The notes below the pieces were generated by a model. It did not search any database. It was not told the DNA's origin and was given only the letters and a program-made list of their open reading frames with translations. DNA of 64,000 nucleotides from Aquisalinus flavus (GTDB lineage: Bacteria > Pseudomonadota > Alphaproteobacteria > Caulobacterales > Parvularculaceae), in NCBI RefSeq assembly GCF_022559625.1, contig NZ_CP042288.1, forward strand, positions 1,202,409 to 1,266,408. Direction: 5' to 3'. Below are positions 10,013 to 21,166 of the stretch, piece after piece. How positions within the stretch are numbered: the first letter of the stretch is position 1; every line of letters starts with the position of its first letter. Position numbers and translations under genes: made by a program.

Positions 10013-10777
10013 TCAGTCGTCGTTTTTCGGACGGGTGCCGGGCTTGGTCACTTTTTGCGGTGGCGTACTGCTGCGCGGCTCGGGCGCGGTCGGCGCATCG
10101 AAGGTGCGGTTTTGCTGGCTCGGTTGCGGGCGCTGGCGGGCATCGATCTCCGACTGCCGCGCGGCGACGCCGGGCTTGACGACGCGGCCATCATAGAAAC
10201 GGTCACCGCTGTCATTGCGATCGTCATAATCCGGCTGGTCGGTCCCGCCCTGATCATAGCCGCCATCGCCCCTGCCGTCACCGCGGCCGCGATCGTAACC
10301 GTAATACCGGCGATTGTAGTAATCATTATAGCGCGGGTCGTAATAGCCATAATCGCTGTAGCTGTAGAAATAGGGATAGGTCCGGCTGCGATTGGCGTAA
10401 TAGCCATAGGGCGCGTTGTAAGGCCCGTAGGAATAACCATAGCCCGGACGGTAATAGCCGTAGGCCCCGTAGTAGGGTGTCGGCGTATAGGCATAGCGCT
10501 GGTCGTTGTCAGCCTGGATACGGGCGGAGATATCGGCGAAGCACTGGTCTACCTGCGATGTACACGCGCTCTGGCATTCGGTCTTGGACTCGCCTTCCGG
10601 GAAATCACTGCAATTGGCGTAACAGATGCCGGCGCGCTGGTCGCAGGCATCGTAATACCGCGCATAGCGGTTCTCATAGAGGCTGGATGTCTCGCAGGCC
10701 GATAATCCGACGACCGCGATAATGGCGCCGATCGCGATCCTGAGCGGCGTAGAAAAGTGACTGTTCGGGAAAACCAT
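10013..10777 (-). CDS. Tyr-rich putative lipoprotein
   Basis: About 254 residues from the ATG at 10777, which has AGGCAGG close upstream; an in-frame ATG at 10822 is less likely. The N-terminus is a lipoprotein signal ending in the lipobox GLSAC. The mature protein begins with a six-cysteine module (about 35 residues, from YDAC to QCF). A long Tyr/Gly/Pro/Asp-rich low-complexity section follows (for example YYGAYGYYRPGYGYSYG), and the tail is Pro/Arg/Lys-rich. Envelope location is inferred. The function is unknown. Confidence 0.75.
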   Translation of the reverse strand: MVFPNSHFSTPLRIAIGAIIAVVGLSACETSSLYENRYARYYDACDQRAGICYANCSDFPEGESKTECQSACTSQVDQCFADISARIQADNDQRYAYTPTPYYGAYGYYRPGYGYSYGPYNAPYGYYANRSRTYPYFYSYSDYGYYDPRYNDYYNRRYYGYDRGRGDGRGDGGYDQGGTDQPDYDDRNDSGDRFYDGRVVKPGVAARQSEIDARQRPQPSQQNRTFDAPTAPEPRSSTPPQKVTKPGTRPKNDD

Positions 10778-10913
10778 ACCTGCCTGCCTGTGAATATTTT
10801 TTTGTGTCCGGCCCGGGCGCATTAACCATAGGTCCGTCGAAAGGGTTAATTCCCTTTTTGGTCAGAAATAAGGATAACCTCTAAAAAGGCGAAAAAAGGG
10901 CACAAATACAATC

Positions 10914-10941
10914 AGCCCGGCCACGATATCGTGACCGGGCT
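10914..10941 (-). terminator. Hairpin after rpmF
   Basis: The stem AGCCCGG / CCGGGCT encloses a second palindrome (CACGATATCGTG). On the minus strand it is followed by the moderately T-rich GATTGTATTTG. It is a probable terminator for rpmF. Confidence 0.5.
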
Positions 10942-10989
10942 CGATTTGCCAAAGCCGGGAATGGCCGGACGCGGACGCGTCCAGACGAC

Positions 10990-11172
10990 CTATTCGTCCG
11001 TCGGCTCGAGGACCTGGCGGCCATTATAAAGGCCGGACTTCAGGTCGATATGGTGGTTACGGCGCAGATTTCCGCTTTTCTTGTCTTCAATGAAAGCCGG
11101 CGCTGCCAGCTTGTCGTGCGAACGGCGCATGCCGCGGCGCGACCGGGTAATCTTGCTCTTGGGTACTGCCAT
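10990..11172 (-). CDS. rpmF: 50S ribosomal protein L32
   Basis: This is a 60-residue basic protein with the characteristic start [20 protein letters not shown]. The alphaproteobacterial L32 form lacks the zinc-binding cysteines, as here. It is monocistronic, with a hairpin downstream. Confidence 0.97.
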   Translation of the reverse strand: MAVPKSKITRSRRGMRRSHDKLAAPAFIEDKKSGNLRRNHHIDLKSGLYNGRQVLEPTDE

Positions 11173-11394
11173 GAGTTTCTCTTCAAAATTGTCTCGGCGC
11201 CGTGGCGCGATTGAACTGAGCGCGCGTGATTACCGCACCCTTGGCGACAATGCAAGCCCGCATTTGGCGCGCCCGATTTATTACTTCGAACCGGCCTGAT
11301 GGTTAACGCGAAAGGGTCAAATTGCAGGGTTTCGGTTCAACGGCTTTCAATTCCTGCCTGCTAGCCTGAGCTCAGTATCAGGAGTTGTGTAGTA

Positions 11395-11865
11395 ATGATA
11401 TTGCGTCGTCCTTTGTCCCTTGGACTGGTCATCGGTTTCGTCAGCGTCTTTTCCTTTTCGGGGCAAGTCAATGCCCAGGAAATGGCAAGCGCCCAGGCAC
11501 CAGGCGCCCTGCCCGTGGGCAAGGTCGAGCAGATGTGGCCGGCCCTTGACGCCTCACAGCGCTCGATGGTCGACCTGCTGGCCGCCGATTTCTTCCAGAA
11601 CGATCTGTCCGAAGCCCAGCGCGAGCGCATCTTTGCCGCCCGCGCCGACCAGTATCGCGGGGCTGCCGGCGCCGACCGTGACAGCTATCGCGCAGAACGC
11701 CGCCGTGAATGGCAGGCCCGCAAGGGCCCTGCTGCGCCAACCGGGACATCCTATGACCTGCTGACGGATGACCAGAAGGCCCCGTTCCGGCGCTACGCCA
11801 TCGACCAGCTCGATCTCGGCCTGACGACCGTCTCTCCTGGCGCTGCCGGCCGCAATAGCGTCTAG
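11395..11865 (+). CDS. Small exported protein of unknown function
   Basis: The protein has 156 residues. The signal peptide is clear (LSLGLVIGFVSVFSFSG, with likely cleavage after VNA). The mature part is helical and charged, with no recognised domain; Arg/Glu-rich segments (RERIFAARADQYRG, RAERRREWQARKG) suggest a periplasmic helical protein. CAGGAG lies about ten bases upstream of the ATG. It converges on the cupin gene, and only three bases separate the two stops. Confidence 0.7.
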   Translation: MILRRPLSLGLVIGFVSVFSFSGQVNAQEMASAQAPGALPVGKVEQMWPALDASQRSMVDLLAADFFQNDLSEAQRERIFAARADQYRGAAGADRDSYRAERRREWQARKGPAAPTGTSYDLLTDDQKAPFRRYAIDQLDLGLTTVSPGAAGRNSV

Positions 11866-11868
11866 AAT

Positions 11869-12282
11869 TTAGCGGGCCCTATCCCTTGGCCGGTGGCTCG
11901 TCCCCTCACCCGCCGTCACGAACAGCGCCTCTCCCGGCTCGATGACATCGGCGGTGTGCCAGATGCCTTTCGGCACGACGGTAAACTCGCCCTGGCCCAG
12001 CGTTACACTGGTCTCCCCGCCCGGCATGTCCAGTATCAGGGTCATCGACCCTGATACTTGCAGGATCCATTCATCCCCCTGTGGATGCATTTCCCAGACG
12101 GTCCAGTCCTGTGCGCTGTGAAACATACTGATCAGCCGACCTGGCGGCAAGGCGCCGATCTGTGACTGCCAGAATTCCGGCCCGACCGCGATCGGCAGCA
12201 CCGATCCGTCATCGCAGAGATGGGCATAGGATTCGCCGAGCCGGTAAGCCTTTATCTCCTGCTTACCGGGGGATTCTTCCAT
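11869..12282 (-). CDS. Cupin-fold protein
   Basis: This is a 137-residue single-cupin-like protein. The two conserved beta-barrel motifs are approximated by HPQGDEWILQVSGSMTL and GQGEFTVVPKGIWHT. Metal-ligand histidines are plausible but incomplete, so catalysis is uncertain. It starts three bases after the pyrG stop on the same strand, so it is probably the last gene of a pyrG transcript. Confidence 0.75.
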   Translation of the reverse strand: MEESPGKQEIKAYRLGESYAHLCDDGSVLPIAVGPEFWQSQIGALPPGRLISMFHSAQDWTVWEMHPQGDEWILQVSGSMTLILDMPGGETSVTLGQGEFTVVPKGIWHTADVIEPGEALFVTAGEGTSHRPRDRAR

Positions 12283-12285
12283 GAC

Positions 12286-13941
<1,656 letters not shown>

Positions 13942-13978
13942 TTACGCACAGGTCAAAGGGGCATTCTCACCTGTGGAC

Positions 13979-14014
13979 AAAAAACTTTGCCGCGCCGTTG
14001 GCGGGCGGCGCGGC
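13979..14014 (-). terminator. Rho-independent terminator after secG
   Basis: A perfect 9-bp stem (GCCGCGCCG / CGGCGCGGC) has an 8-nt loop. On the minus strand it is followed by AAAGTTTTTTG. It separates secG from pyrG. Confidence 0.8.
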
Positions 14015-14045
14015 AGTGTCGTCCGGTAAAAATGCCCGTTGTGAT

Positions 14046-14510
14046 TTATGGCTGTTCGGGTGTCTCGTCGCCGGTCGCGTCGCCTGCTGGCTCATCCGAC
14101 GCCGGTGCTGTCTCGACGGGAGCAGCGGCCTCCTCCGGCGCGGGCTCTTGCGTGGCAGGCTCTTCCGCCGGCTCGGTGGTGCCGAAGCCTTCCAGAAGGT
14201 CGTCGCCGCTGACCTCTCCCGGCGTCAGCTGTCGGCTCGGTGCCGCCGGATCATTGCCGAGTATCTCGTTGAAATCCTGGTTCGGATTCTCCTCCTTGGC
14301 AATCACCGCGAGGAACAGGCATATTCCCATATAGGCCGCCGCGAGAAGGCTGGTCGTGCGCGTCAGGGCGCTCGCCGCGCCACGGCCGGACATGACGCCA
14401 CCGCCACCGCCGCCCATGCCGAGTGCGCCGCCTTCGGAGCGCTGCATCAGCACGACGCCGACAAGCGCAATCACGATGAAGCAATATATGATGAGGATGA
14501 TCGTTTCCAT
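14046..14510 (-). CDS. secG: Preprotein translocase subunit SecG
   Basis: This is the auxiliary membrane subunit of the SecYEG channel. It has 154 residues from the ATG at 14510 (METIILIIYCFIVIALVGVV); a longer in-frame start at 14549 adds residues unlike SecG. Two membrane segments (about 3-22 and 53-71) flank the Gly-rich loop QRSEGGALGMGGGGGGVMSG. The C-terminus is an acidic Pro/Ala/Glu-rich extension of about 70 residues, common in alphaproteobacterial SecG. Confidence 0.94.
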   Translation of the reverse strand: METIILIIYCFIVIALVGVVLMQRSEGGALGMGGGGGGVMSGRGAASALTRTTSLLAAAYMGICLFLAVIAKEENPNQDFNEILGNDPAAPSRQLTPGEVSGDDLLEGFGTTEPAEEPATQEPAPEEAAAPVETAPASDEPAGDATGDETPEQP

Positions 14511-14635
14511 GCGGGTAACTTTTCTCGCCATGCCCGCTCGGACGGGCACTCAATTTTTCCGTGAGCGCTGCATATAGACAATGGCACCGGCCATGCCAAG
14601 GTCAAAACCTGCAGCAAAAGAGGGCGATAGCGTCG

Positions 14636-15580
14636 TCAGCGCGTCGCGTCAACGTCGCCGTCGATGGCCGCGAGCAGCTTTTCGACCTCGCCGCTGCAGG
14701 AATGGTGGATCGTATGGCCTGTATTGTCGAGGAATTGCAGGCTCGTATCGGCAAGCTTTGCCTTCAGGCCGAAGCAATGGATCGTCGAGAGCACCGTCGT
14801 GTCATGGGTGCCAGCGATCATATGCACTGGCTGGCGGATCGACCCGTAGTGCGGCTCCATCTTGGTTATCTCATCATACAGCCCGACGAGGTCCTCGCCG
14901 GTCGAGCGGAACGCCATTGGCCGGAAGATCAGTGCCATACCTGCCTGCTCATAATATCCCGCCGGCTGTGCTTGCGGCCAGAACGCCCCTTCGACCGCCT
15001 TCCTGCCGGCAAGCCGGCCATACAGCGCCGGCACCGTGTGGCTGAACAGCGGTCCGATGCCCGGCATGGTCGCTGCGTGATTGTGCCAGTCGACCCCGCC
15101 CGGCCAGCGATGGCTGACCGGCGCCAGAAGGATCAGCGCCCGTGCTCGATCAGGGAAGGCCAGCGTATGGCGCAAGGCCAGCGCCCCGCCATAGCTGTGG
15201 GCGATGATGACCGGTTTCTCGACGCCAAGCTCTGCCAGCAGCGCATCGATGATCCTGGCCTGCCGTCCCATATCGACCGCGCCCACGGGGCGCTCCGAAT
15301 AGCCATAGCCGGGACGGTCGATCATGATCACCCGGCGCTCCTGCGCCAGCCGGTCACCGAGGGCGAGCTTCATGTCGAGCAGGTTGGAACTGACACCGTG
15401 GATCAGCACGACCGGCGCCCCGGGGCCGTCTTGTGGTCCGGCATCGACATAGTGCAGCTTGATGCCGTCGATCACGCGAAAGGAACCAGCTGGCGGCATG
15501 GCCCGTTCTGTCTCGCGCACATAGATGCGCGCATGGACCAGCACCACGATAAGCAGAATAATGAGCAGAATCAGCAGCAT
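14636..15580 (-). CDS. Membrane-anchored alpha/beta hydrolase
   Basis: The protein has 314 residues. Residues 1-16 form a membrane anchor or uncleaved signal. The alpha/beta hydrolase core has the oxyanion-hole motif LIHGVSSN, the DRPGYGYSERP block and the nucleophile elbow AHSYGG (Ser129). A catalytic histidine is probably in NTGHTIHHS near the C-terminus. The substrate is unknown. The gene lies 24 bp downstream of tpiA on the same strand and may be cotranscribed. Confidence 0.88.
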   Translation of the reverse strand: MLLILLIILLIVVLVHARIYVRETERAMPPAGSFRVIDGIKLHYVDAGPQDGPGAPVVLIHGVSSNLLDMKLALGDRLAQERRVIMIDRPGYGYSERPVGAVDMGRQARIIDALLAELGVEKPVIIAHSYGGALALRHTLAFPDRARALILLAPVSHRWPGGVDWHNHAATMPGIGPLFSHTVPALYGRLAGRKAVEGAFWPQAQPAGYYEQAGMALIFRPMAFRSTGEDLVGLYDEITKMEPHYGSIRQPVHMIAGTHDTTVLSTIHCFGLKAKLADTSLQFLDNTGHTIHHSCSGEVEKLLAAIDGDVDATR

Positions 15581-15604
15581 CCGGCGCGTCCCTGAATACC
15601 GGCC

Positions 15605-16327
15605 TCAGGCCGATTTGATGATCCCGTAGAAGTCGTCGGCTTTCAGGCTTGCCCCGCCGACCAGCGCACCGTTGACATTGGCAATGGACAGGATGCGTCC
15701 CGCATTGTCCGGCTTCACCGAGCCGCCGTAGAGGATCGGAATATCCCCGCCGACCCGCTGGCGGATCGCCATGTGGATCTCGGCAATCTCGCCCGGCGTC
15801 GGGACCAGCCCGGTGCCGATAGCCCATAAGGGCTCATAGGAGATGATAAAATCGTCAATTTCGTCCGGGATCGAGCCGGCGAGAAACTGCGACACGACCG
15901 CCACGGCCTGGCCGGAATCACGCTCTGTGCGCGTCTCGCCGATGCAGATGATCGGGATCAGCCCGACCGACAGCGCGGCTTCGGCCTTGGCCTTCACCTG
16001 CTCATTGGTCTCGCCATTGTAGAGGCGGCGCTCCGAATGGCCGAGGATGACATGGGTCGCGCCGGCATCCTTCAGCATCTCCGCGCTGATCTCGCCGGTA
16101 TAGGCACCCTTCAGCCGGTGGTGGCAGGTCTGACCGCCGACGAAAAATCCCGCATCGCGGCATGGCCCGGCCATCTCCGACAGCAGCGTTGCCGGCGGGC
16201 AGATCAGGATATCCGCCTTTGGCTCTCCGCGGCTACACAGCTCGGCCAGCCTGTCGACTTCATCGAGCGCCGATTTCAGCCCGTGCATTTTCCAGTTGCC
16301 GACGATCAGCTTGCGAATGTCGTCCAT
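15605..16327 (-). CDS. tpiA: Triose-phosphate isomerase
   Basis: This enzyme interconverts dihydroxyacetone phosphate and glyceraldehyde 3-phosphate. The 240 residues are slightly shorter than the usual 250. Landmarks are VGNWKMHG (catalytic Lys), ILGHSERR (His), YEPLWAIGTG (catalytic Glu) and the phosphate loop YGGSVKPDN. It is divergent from the PpiD-like gene. Confidence 0.97.
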   Translation of the reverse strand: MDDIRKLIVGNWKMHGLKSALDEVDRLAELCSRGEPKADILICPPATLLSEMAGPCRDAGFFVGGQTCHHRLKGAYTGEISAEMLKDAGATHVILGHSERRLYNGETNEQVKAKAEAALSVGLIPIICIGETRTERDSGQAVAVVSQFLAGSIPDEIDDFIISYEPLWAIGTGLVPTPGEIAEIHMAIRQRVGGDIPILYGGSVKPDNAGRILSIANVNGALVGGASLKADDFYGIIKSA

Positions 16328-16472
16328 GAGGCCCCCTTGTCCGGTTTTTCAGTTTCACTCGGGCTGGGCGAATAAACGCCGCTGAAAGCCCATAACACTT
16401 GCCAATATCGGGCGCGATGGCTTATCGCTGCAAGCCACACCTACAGTCAAGAAATGTGCAGGAGCAGACTTC

Positions 16473-18365
16473 ATGCTTACGACGGTCAGAAATGCGGTTA
16501 CCGGGTTCGCCGGCCCCTTCCTTATCGTGCTGGTGATTCTGGCCTTTGCCTTTGTTGGCGTGCCGGAACTGCGCAACTTCACCCAGCGTTCCGCCCTCAC
16601 CGTCGGCGACGAGAAATTCGAAACGACGGATGTGCGCGACGAGTTTACCCGGCAGGTCGATTATTACCGGCGCCAGACGGGCGAGAGCCTGACCAATGAC
16701 GAAGCCGTCGCTGCGGGCCTGCTCGATGCGACGATCCAGACCCTCACCGCCCGCTCCGTCATCCAGCAGGAAGCCGCGCGTCTGAACCTGACCGCCACCA
16801 ATGAAATGGTCGGCGACTATCTGCGGTCCGAACCCGCCTTCGAGAACCCGAATTCCGGCGAGTTCGATCAGGAAGTGCTGATCGCCATTCTTCAGAATAA
16901 CCGGCTGACCCTCGAGCAGTTCCGCGAGGAGATCGCGTTCGAGATCCTGCGCGATCACCTGCTCGGGTCGATCGGTGTCACCACCCCGGCGCCGACGGCA
17001 TGGCTGGACCTCCAGTTGAAACGCCAGGGCGAAACCCGGCAGGTCAGCTTCGTTTCCCTCACCACGCCGGCAGAGGCGATCACCGCCCCGACCGAGGAAG
17101 AGCTGCGCGGCTATTACGAAGCCAATTCGGATGATTACATGGCGCCGGAATATCGCACTTTCAGCGCCGTGATCCTGCGCAACAGCGACTTCGCCCAGGG
17201 ATTGGAGCGCTCCGAGGATGAGTTGCGCCAGCTTTTCGACTCGCGCAAGGCACTGCTGTCGACGCCGGAAACGCGCACGATCCGTCAACTGACCTATCAA
17301 ACGGCCGAAGAGGCCCAGGCGGCATTCTCCCGCCTCGCCGGTGGCACACGCTTCGAGCAACTGGCCGAAGAGCAGGGCTTCCCGCTGGAGCGGGTCACCT
17401 ATGAAGGCGTGCGCAAGGATGATCTCAGCGATCCGACGCTTGCCAACGCGATCTTTTCCGAGACCGATCTGGGCGAACCGATTGGCCCTCTTGATGGCCT
17501 GCTTGGTTACACCGTCGCCGAAGTGATGGAAATCACGCCGGGACAGGAAGCCGTGTTTGCCGAAGAGCGCGACGCGCTTGAAGCCGAACTGACGGAGAAC
17601 GAGACGTCCCGCCGCCTGTTCGAGGCTGTCGAGACGATCGAGCTTGCCCGCGATCAGGGCGCGACCCTTCAGGAAGCTGTCGCTGACCTGCCCAATGTCG
17701 ATGTCGTCACCTATGGCCCGGTTGATCGCAACCTGTTCACGCCGGACAATGCCACGCTCGAAGACCTGCCGGTCGAGATTCTCAACGAAGCCTTCCTGCT
17801 GCAGGAAGGCGACGAGAGCCAGGTGATCGATCTTGCCGACGACACCGGCTATTTCACCGTTTCCGTCGATCAGGTTCGCGCGCCGCAATTGCAGCCCTTC
17901 GAGGATGTCCGCGCTGCCGTCCGCTCCGCCTATATGAAGGAGCGCCGCCGCATCCAGACCGAGGCGACACTCGCCAGCCTGCGCAACGCGGTATCCGGCG
18001 GCGCTAGCCTGACCGATGCCGCGCAGGCTGCCGGGGCGACCGTGACCGACACCCGCGTCTCCTCCCAAGCCAACCCGCAGAACCTGCCGCAGCCTTTCGT
18101 CTCGACGCTGTTCGATGCCGATCTCGGCAATCTCGTCAGCGCCTGGGCCGATGACGAGGTGACCGCCTATGCCGGTATCGTCCGCGATGCGACCTTCCCG
18201 GCGATGCCGCAGCAGGAACAGCTGATTGAGCTCTACAAGGAAGCGACCGGCCAGCAAATCGCCGTCGAGCTGCAACAGGCCTATCTCGCCGAACTGCAGA
18301 ACGAGCTGACCGTCACCCGCAATCCGGCTGAAATGGATCGCCTGTTCAGCTTCGGCACGGAATAG
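16473..18365 (+). CDS. PpiD-like membrane-anchored peptidyl-prolyl isomerase/foldase
   Basis: This 630-residue protein has one N-terminal membrane anchor (about 12-31, GFAGPFLIVLVILAFAFVGV). A SurA_N-type helical chaperone region (about 35-190) and a parvulin-like domain in the middle (RTIRQLTYQTAEEAQAAFSR, TRFEQLAEEQGF) follow. It would assist folding of exported proteins at the periplasmic face. AGGAG lies eight bases before the ATG. trpE begins four bases after its stop. A PpiD/SurA gene in front of trpE is common in Alphaproteobacteria. Confidence 0.88.
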   Translation: MLTTVRNAVTGFAGPFLIVLVILAFAFVGVPELRNFTQRSALTVGDEKFETTDVRDEFTRQVDYYRRQTGESLTNDEAVAAGLLDATIQTLTARSVIQQEAARLNLTATNEMVGDYLRSEPAFENPNSGEFDQEVLIAILQNNRLTLEQFREEIAFEILRDHLLGSIGVTTPAPTAWLDLQLKRQGETRQVSFVSLTTPAEAITAPTEEELRGYYEANSDDYMAPEYRTFSAVILRNSDFAQGLERSEDELRQLFDSRKALLSTPETRTIRQLTYQTAEEAQAAFSRLAGGTRFEQLAEEQGFPLERVTYEGVRKDDLSDPTLANAIFSETDLGEPIGPLDGLLGYTVAEVMEITPGQEAVFAEERDALEAELTENETSRRLFEAVETIELARDQGATLQEAVADLPNVDVVTYGPVDRNLFTPDNATLEDLPVEILNEAFLLQEGDESQVIDLADDTGYFTVSVDQVRAPQLQPFEDVRAAVRSAYMKERRRIQTEATLASLRNAVSGGASLTDAAQAAGATVTDTRVSSQANPQNLPQPFVSTLFDADLGNLVSAWADDEVTAYAGIVRDATFPAMPQQEQLIELYKEATGQQIAVELQQAYLAELQNELTVTRNPAEMDRLFSFGTE

Positions 18366-18368
18366 ACA

Positions 18369-19883
18369 GTGTACGCCGTCACGCCGGAATTCAGCGCCTT
18401 CGAGGGAGCCTATCGCGATGGCAAGGCGCAAGTCCTGTGCCGCAAGGCGGTCAGCGATCTCGACACGCCAGTCTCTGCTTACCTGAAACTCGTCGGCGGG
18501 CGGAAGAATGCCTTCCTGCTTGAATCAGTCGAGGGGGGCGACCAGCTCGGCCGCTATTCGATCATCGGCCTGAAGCCGGACCTGATCTGGCGCGCCGGGG
18601 GCGATACCGTCGAGATCAACGACGAGGCCGCGTCTGACCCGTCCGCCTTCAAGCCAGCGAAAGGCCCGGTTCTCGACAGCCTGCGCGCCCTGCTCGACGC
18701 CTCCCATATCGACCTGCCGGAAGAAATGGCCGCGAAACTGCCGCCAATGTTTGCCGGCGTGTTCGGCTTTTTCGGCTATGACACGATCCGCCAGATCGAG
18801 CGCCTGCCGCAGCCGGAGGATAATGGCATCGGCCTGCCCGATGCGATCTTCATCCGCCCGACCATCCTCGCCGTCTTCGACAATGTGAAGCAGGAAATCA
18901 CCTTCATCACGCCGGTGCGCCCGCAAGGCGGCATCAATGCCCGCGCCGCCTATTCGCGCGCGTCCGAACGTCTCGCCGATGTCATGGAAGACCTGCGCCG
19001 CCCGGTCCCGACAGACAGTCTCCACACGGACGGCTATCCAGCGCCGGACTTCGTCTCCAACACGACAGACGAGCGCTATACGCAGATGGTCGATATCGCC
19101 AAGGAGTATATCAATGCCGGCGATATCTTCCAGGTCGTCCTGTCCCAGCGCTATGCCGCCGACTTCACCGCGCCGCCCTTCGAGCTGTACCGCACCCTGC
19201 GTCGGCTGAACCCGTCGCCCTTCCTGTTCTTCCTCGATTTTGACGAATGCACGCTGGTGGGCTCCAGCCCGGAAATCCTCGTGCGCGTGCGCGACAATGA
19301 AGTCACGATCCGCCCCATCGCCGGCACAAGGCCCCGCGGCGCAACGCAGGATGAGGACCGCGCGCTCGAAGCCGAACTCCTCGCAGACCCCAAGGAATGC
19401 GCCGAGCATCTGATGCTGCTTGATCTTGGCCGCAACGATGTCGGCCGCGCCGCAAAGATCGGCAGCGTTCAGGTCACGGACCAGTTCACCGTCGAGCGCT
19501 ATTCCCATGTCATGCACATCGTCTCCAACGTCACCGGCCAGCTGTCGCCGGACTACGACGCTGTCGATGCCCTGATGGCAGGATTCCCGGCCGGAACCGT
19601 CTCCGGCGCGCCGAAGATCCGCGCCATGGAAATCATCACCGAACTGGAAAAAATCTCGCGCGGGCCTTACGCCGGCTGCATCGGCTATTTCTCCGCCAAC
19701 GGCAATGTCGACACCTGCATCGCGCTCAGGACCGCCGTGATCAAGGACGGCAAGATGTATGTCCAGGCCGGCGCCGGGATCGTCGCAGACTCGATGCCGG
19801 AGATGGAAATCCGCGAATGCCGCAACAAGGCCGGCGCGCTGATCCAGGCAGCCAAAGAGGCTTGTGCGCCGAAAGGCCAGTGA
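18369..19883 (+). CDS. trpE: Anthranilate synthase component I
   Basis: This is the first step of tryptophan synthesis, chorismate to anthranilate, working with TrpG. It has 504 residues from a GTG four bases after the PpiD-like stop, which implies coupling. Hallmarks are LLESVEGGDQLGRYSIIG at the feedback-site end, PFLFFLDF, SSPEILVRV, RPIAGTRPRG, LLDLGRNDVGR, SGAPKIRAMEII and YVQAGAGIV. It is separated from trpG by an unrelated kinase and a reverse-strand deacetylase gene. No Trp-rich leader peptide was seen. Confidence 0.97.
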   Translation: MYAVTPEFSAFEGAYRDGKAQVLCRKAVSDLDTPVSAYLKLVGGRKNAFLLESVEGGDQLGRYSIIGLKPDLIWRAGGDTVEINDEAASDPSAFKPAKGPVLDSLRALLDASHIDLPEEMAAKLPPMFAGVFGFFGYDTIRQIERLPQPEDNGIGLPDAIFIRPTILAVFDNVKQEITFITPVRPQGGINARAAYSRASERLADVMEDLRRPVPTDSLHTDGYPAPDFVSNTTDERYTQMVDIAKEYINAGDIFQVVLSQRYAADFTAPPFELYRTLRRLNPSPFLFFLDFDECTLVGSSPEILVRVRDNEVTIRPIAGTRPRGATQDEDRALEAELLADPKECAEHLMLLDLGRNDVGRAAKIGSVQVTDQFTVERYSHVMHIVSNVTGQLSPDYDAVDALMAGFPAGTVSGAPKIRAMEIITELEKISRGPYAGCIGYFSANGNVDTCIALRTAVIKDGKMYVQAGAGIVADSMPEMEIRECRNKAGALIQAAKEACAPKGQ

Positions 19884-19957
19884 GCTAAATTTCTTATGGA
19901 GAATCCGGCTCTCGGGGAATTTTTACTCTCGCGACCTTCCGATGGAATGAAACCGAC

Positions 19958-21067
19958 ATGAAAGCAGCCTCACATCCCAGGCAGGCCGAAAGGCTCGAGG
20001 CCCTGTACAGCTACGATATTCTCGATACGCCGCGCGAAAAAGACTTCGACGACATCGTCAAGCTCGCCTCGGAACTCTGCGGCACCAAATACTCCGTCAT
20101 CAACCTGATCGATGCAGACAGACAATGGTTCAAGGCGGAGACAGGGTTCGGCATCGACGAAACCCCGCTTGATACCTCGATTTGCTCGCATGTCATCCTC
20201 GATCACGAATTCGTCGAAATCCAGGACACGCTCGATGACACGCGCACGGCGGATAACCCTTTATGCAGCGGCGTATCGGGCTTCCGCTTTTATGCCGGAG
20301 CGCAATTGAGGACCGAGAACGGGCTGCCCCTGGGCACGCTGTGCATCCTCGACGAGAAGCCGAAGACCCTTACCGAAACCCAGAAGGAGGTCTTGCGCCT
20401 TCTCGCGCACCAGATCATGAAGCAGCTCGAACTGCGCCGCACACTGAAATTCCAGACGGTCTTGCAGCAGGAGATCGTTCACCGGATCAGCAATTCGCTC
20501 CAGACGATTTCCTCGCTGATCAATCTGCGCAAGCGCCACGGATCGAGCGAAACCCATGCGGCACTGACGGACATTGGTGATCGCATCAGTATCGTTGCGA
20601 TGCTGAATGAGGAACTATCGAGTTTCAACAATTTGAAGCATATTGACATGCAGCGCTATTTGAGGAGGGTCGTCACCCTGCTCGAAGGCAACGCGCCCGA
20701 CAACGTCGCCCTGGAACTGAATTGTGACGAGGCGCGCTTCACCTCGTCCCAGGCCGCCGCCGTGGCCATGATCGTCAACGAGTTTGTCACCAACTCGTTG
20801 AAATACGCCTTTCCCGCAAACAAGCATGGCCGGATCTGGATTTTTCTCTCGATGCACAAGGACAACAGCGACTCCGCCACGTGCACGCTCACCCTCAGGG
20901 ACAATGGCATCGGCAATGCCGCCAGCCATGCCGAGACCCAGGCCTCAGGCACCGGCTGGGGCAAACGTATTATCGAAGGCACCGCGGAACAATTGCAGGC
21001 AATTTCCGAATGGCTGATCAACAATGACGGCTATCAGCTGACGATCACCTTCCAGCCGGATCGCTAG
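19958..21067 (+). CDS. GAF-domain HisKA_2 sensor histidine kinase
   Basis: This is a soluble 369-residue kinase. The N-terminal GAF domain (about 20-150) has YSVINLIDADRQWFKA and GTLCILDEKP. The HisKA_2-type phospho-acceptor helix is QEIVHRISNSLQTISSLINL (His175). The HATPase domain has VNEFVTNSLKYAF and LRDNGIG. It has no membrane segment and no adjacent response regulator. In Alphaproteobacteria such kinases often feed the general stress response through PhyR, but nothing here shows its partner. It sits as an insertion between trpE and trpG. Confidence 0.9.
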   Translation: MKAASHPRQAERLEALYSYDILDTPREKDFDDIVKLASELCGTKYSVINLIDADRQWFKAETGFGIDETPLDTSICSHVILDHEFVEIQDTLDDTRTADNPLCSGVSGFRFYAGAQLRTENGLPLGTLCILDEKPKTLTETQKEVLRLLAHQIMKQLELRRTLKFQTVLQQEIVHRISNSLQTISSLINLRKRHGSSETHAALTDIGDRISIVAMLNEELSSFNNLKHIDMQRYLRRVVTLLEGNAPDNVALELNCDEARFTSSQAAAVAMIVNEFVTNSLKYAFPANKHGRIWIFLSMHKDNSDSATCTLTLRDNGIGNAASHAETQASGTGWGKRIIEGTAEQLQAISEWLINNDGYQLTITFQPDR

Positions 21068-21166
21068 AGCGTTTCCCGGTCAGGTGACTGGCCGGCTCTC
21101 CGTCAGGAGCCGCCACAAGCAAGAAACATAACCCTTGCAAGTAGTTTGACAGAAAGCGGAAACAGA

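Noticed and set aside
10845..10865. AAAGGG-TTAATT-CCCTTTTT hairpin as a plus-strand terminator
   Set aside because: No plus-strand gene lies upstream of it. It sits in the promoter region of the lipoprotein gene on the other strand and is short and A/T-rich.
16422..18431. A 669-codon open frame on the minus strand
   Set aside because: It is the shadow of the PpiD-like gene and has compositional repeats only.
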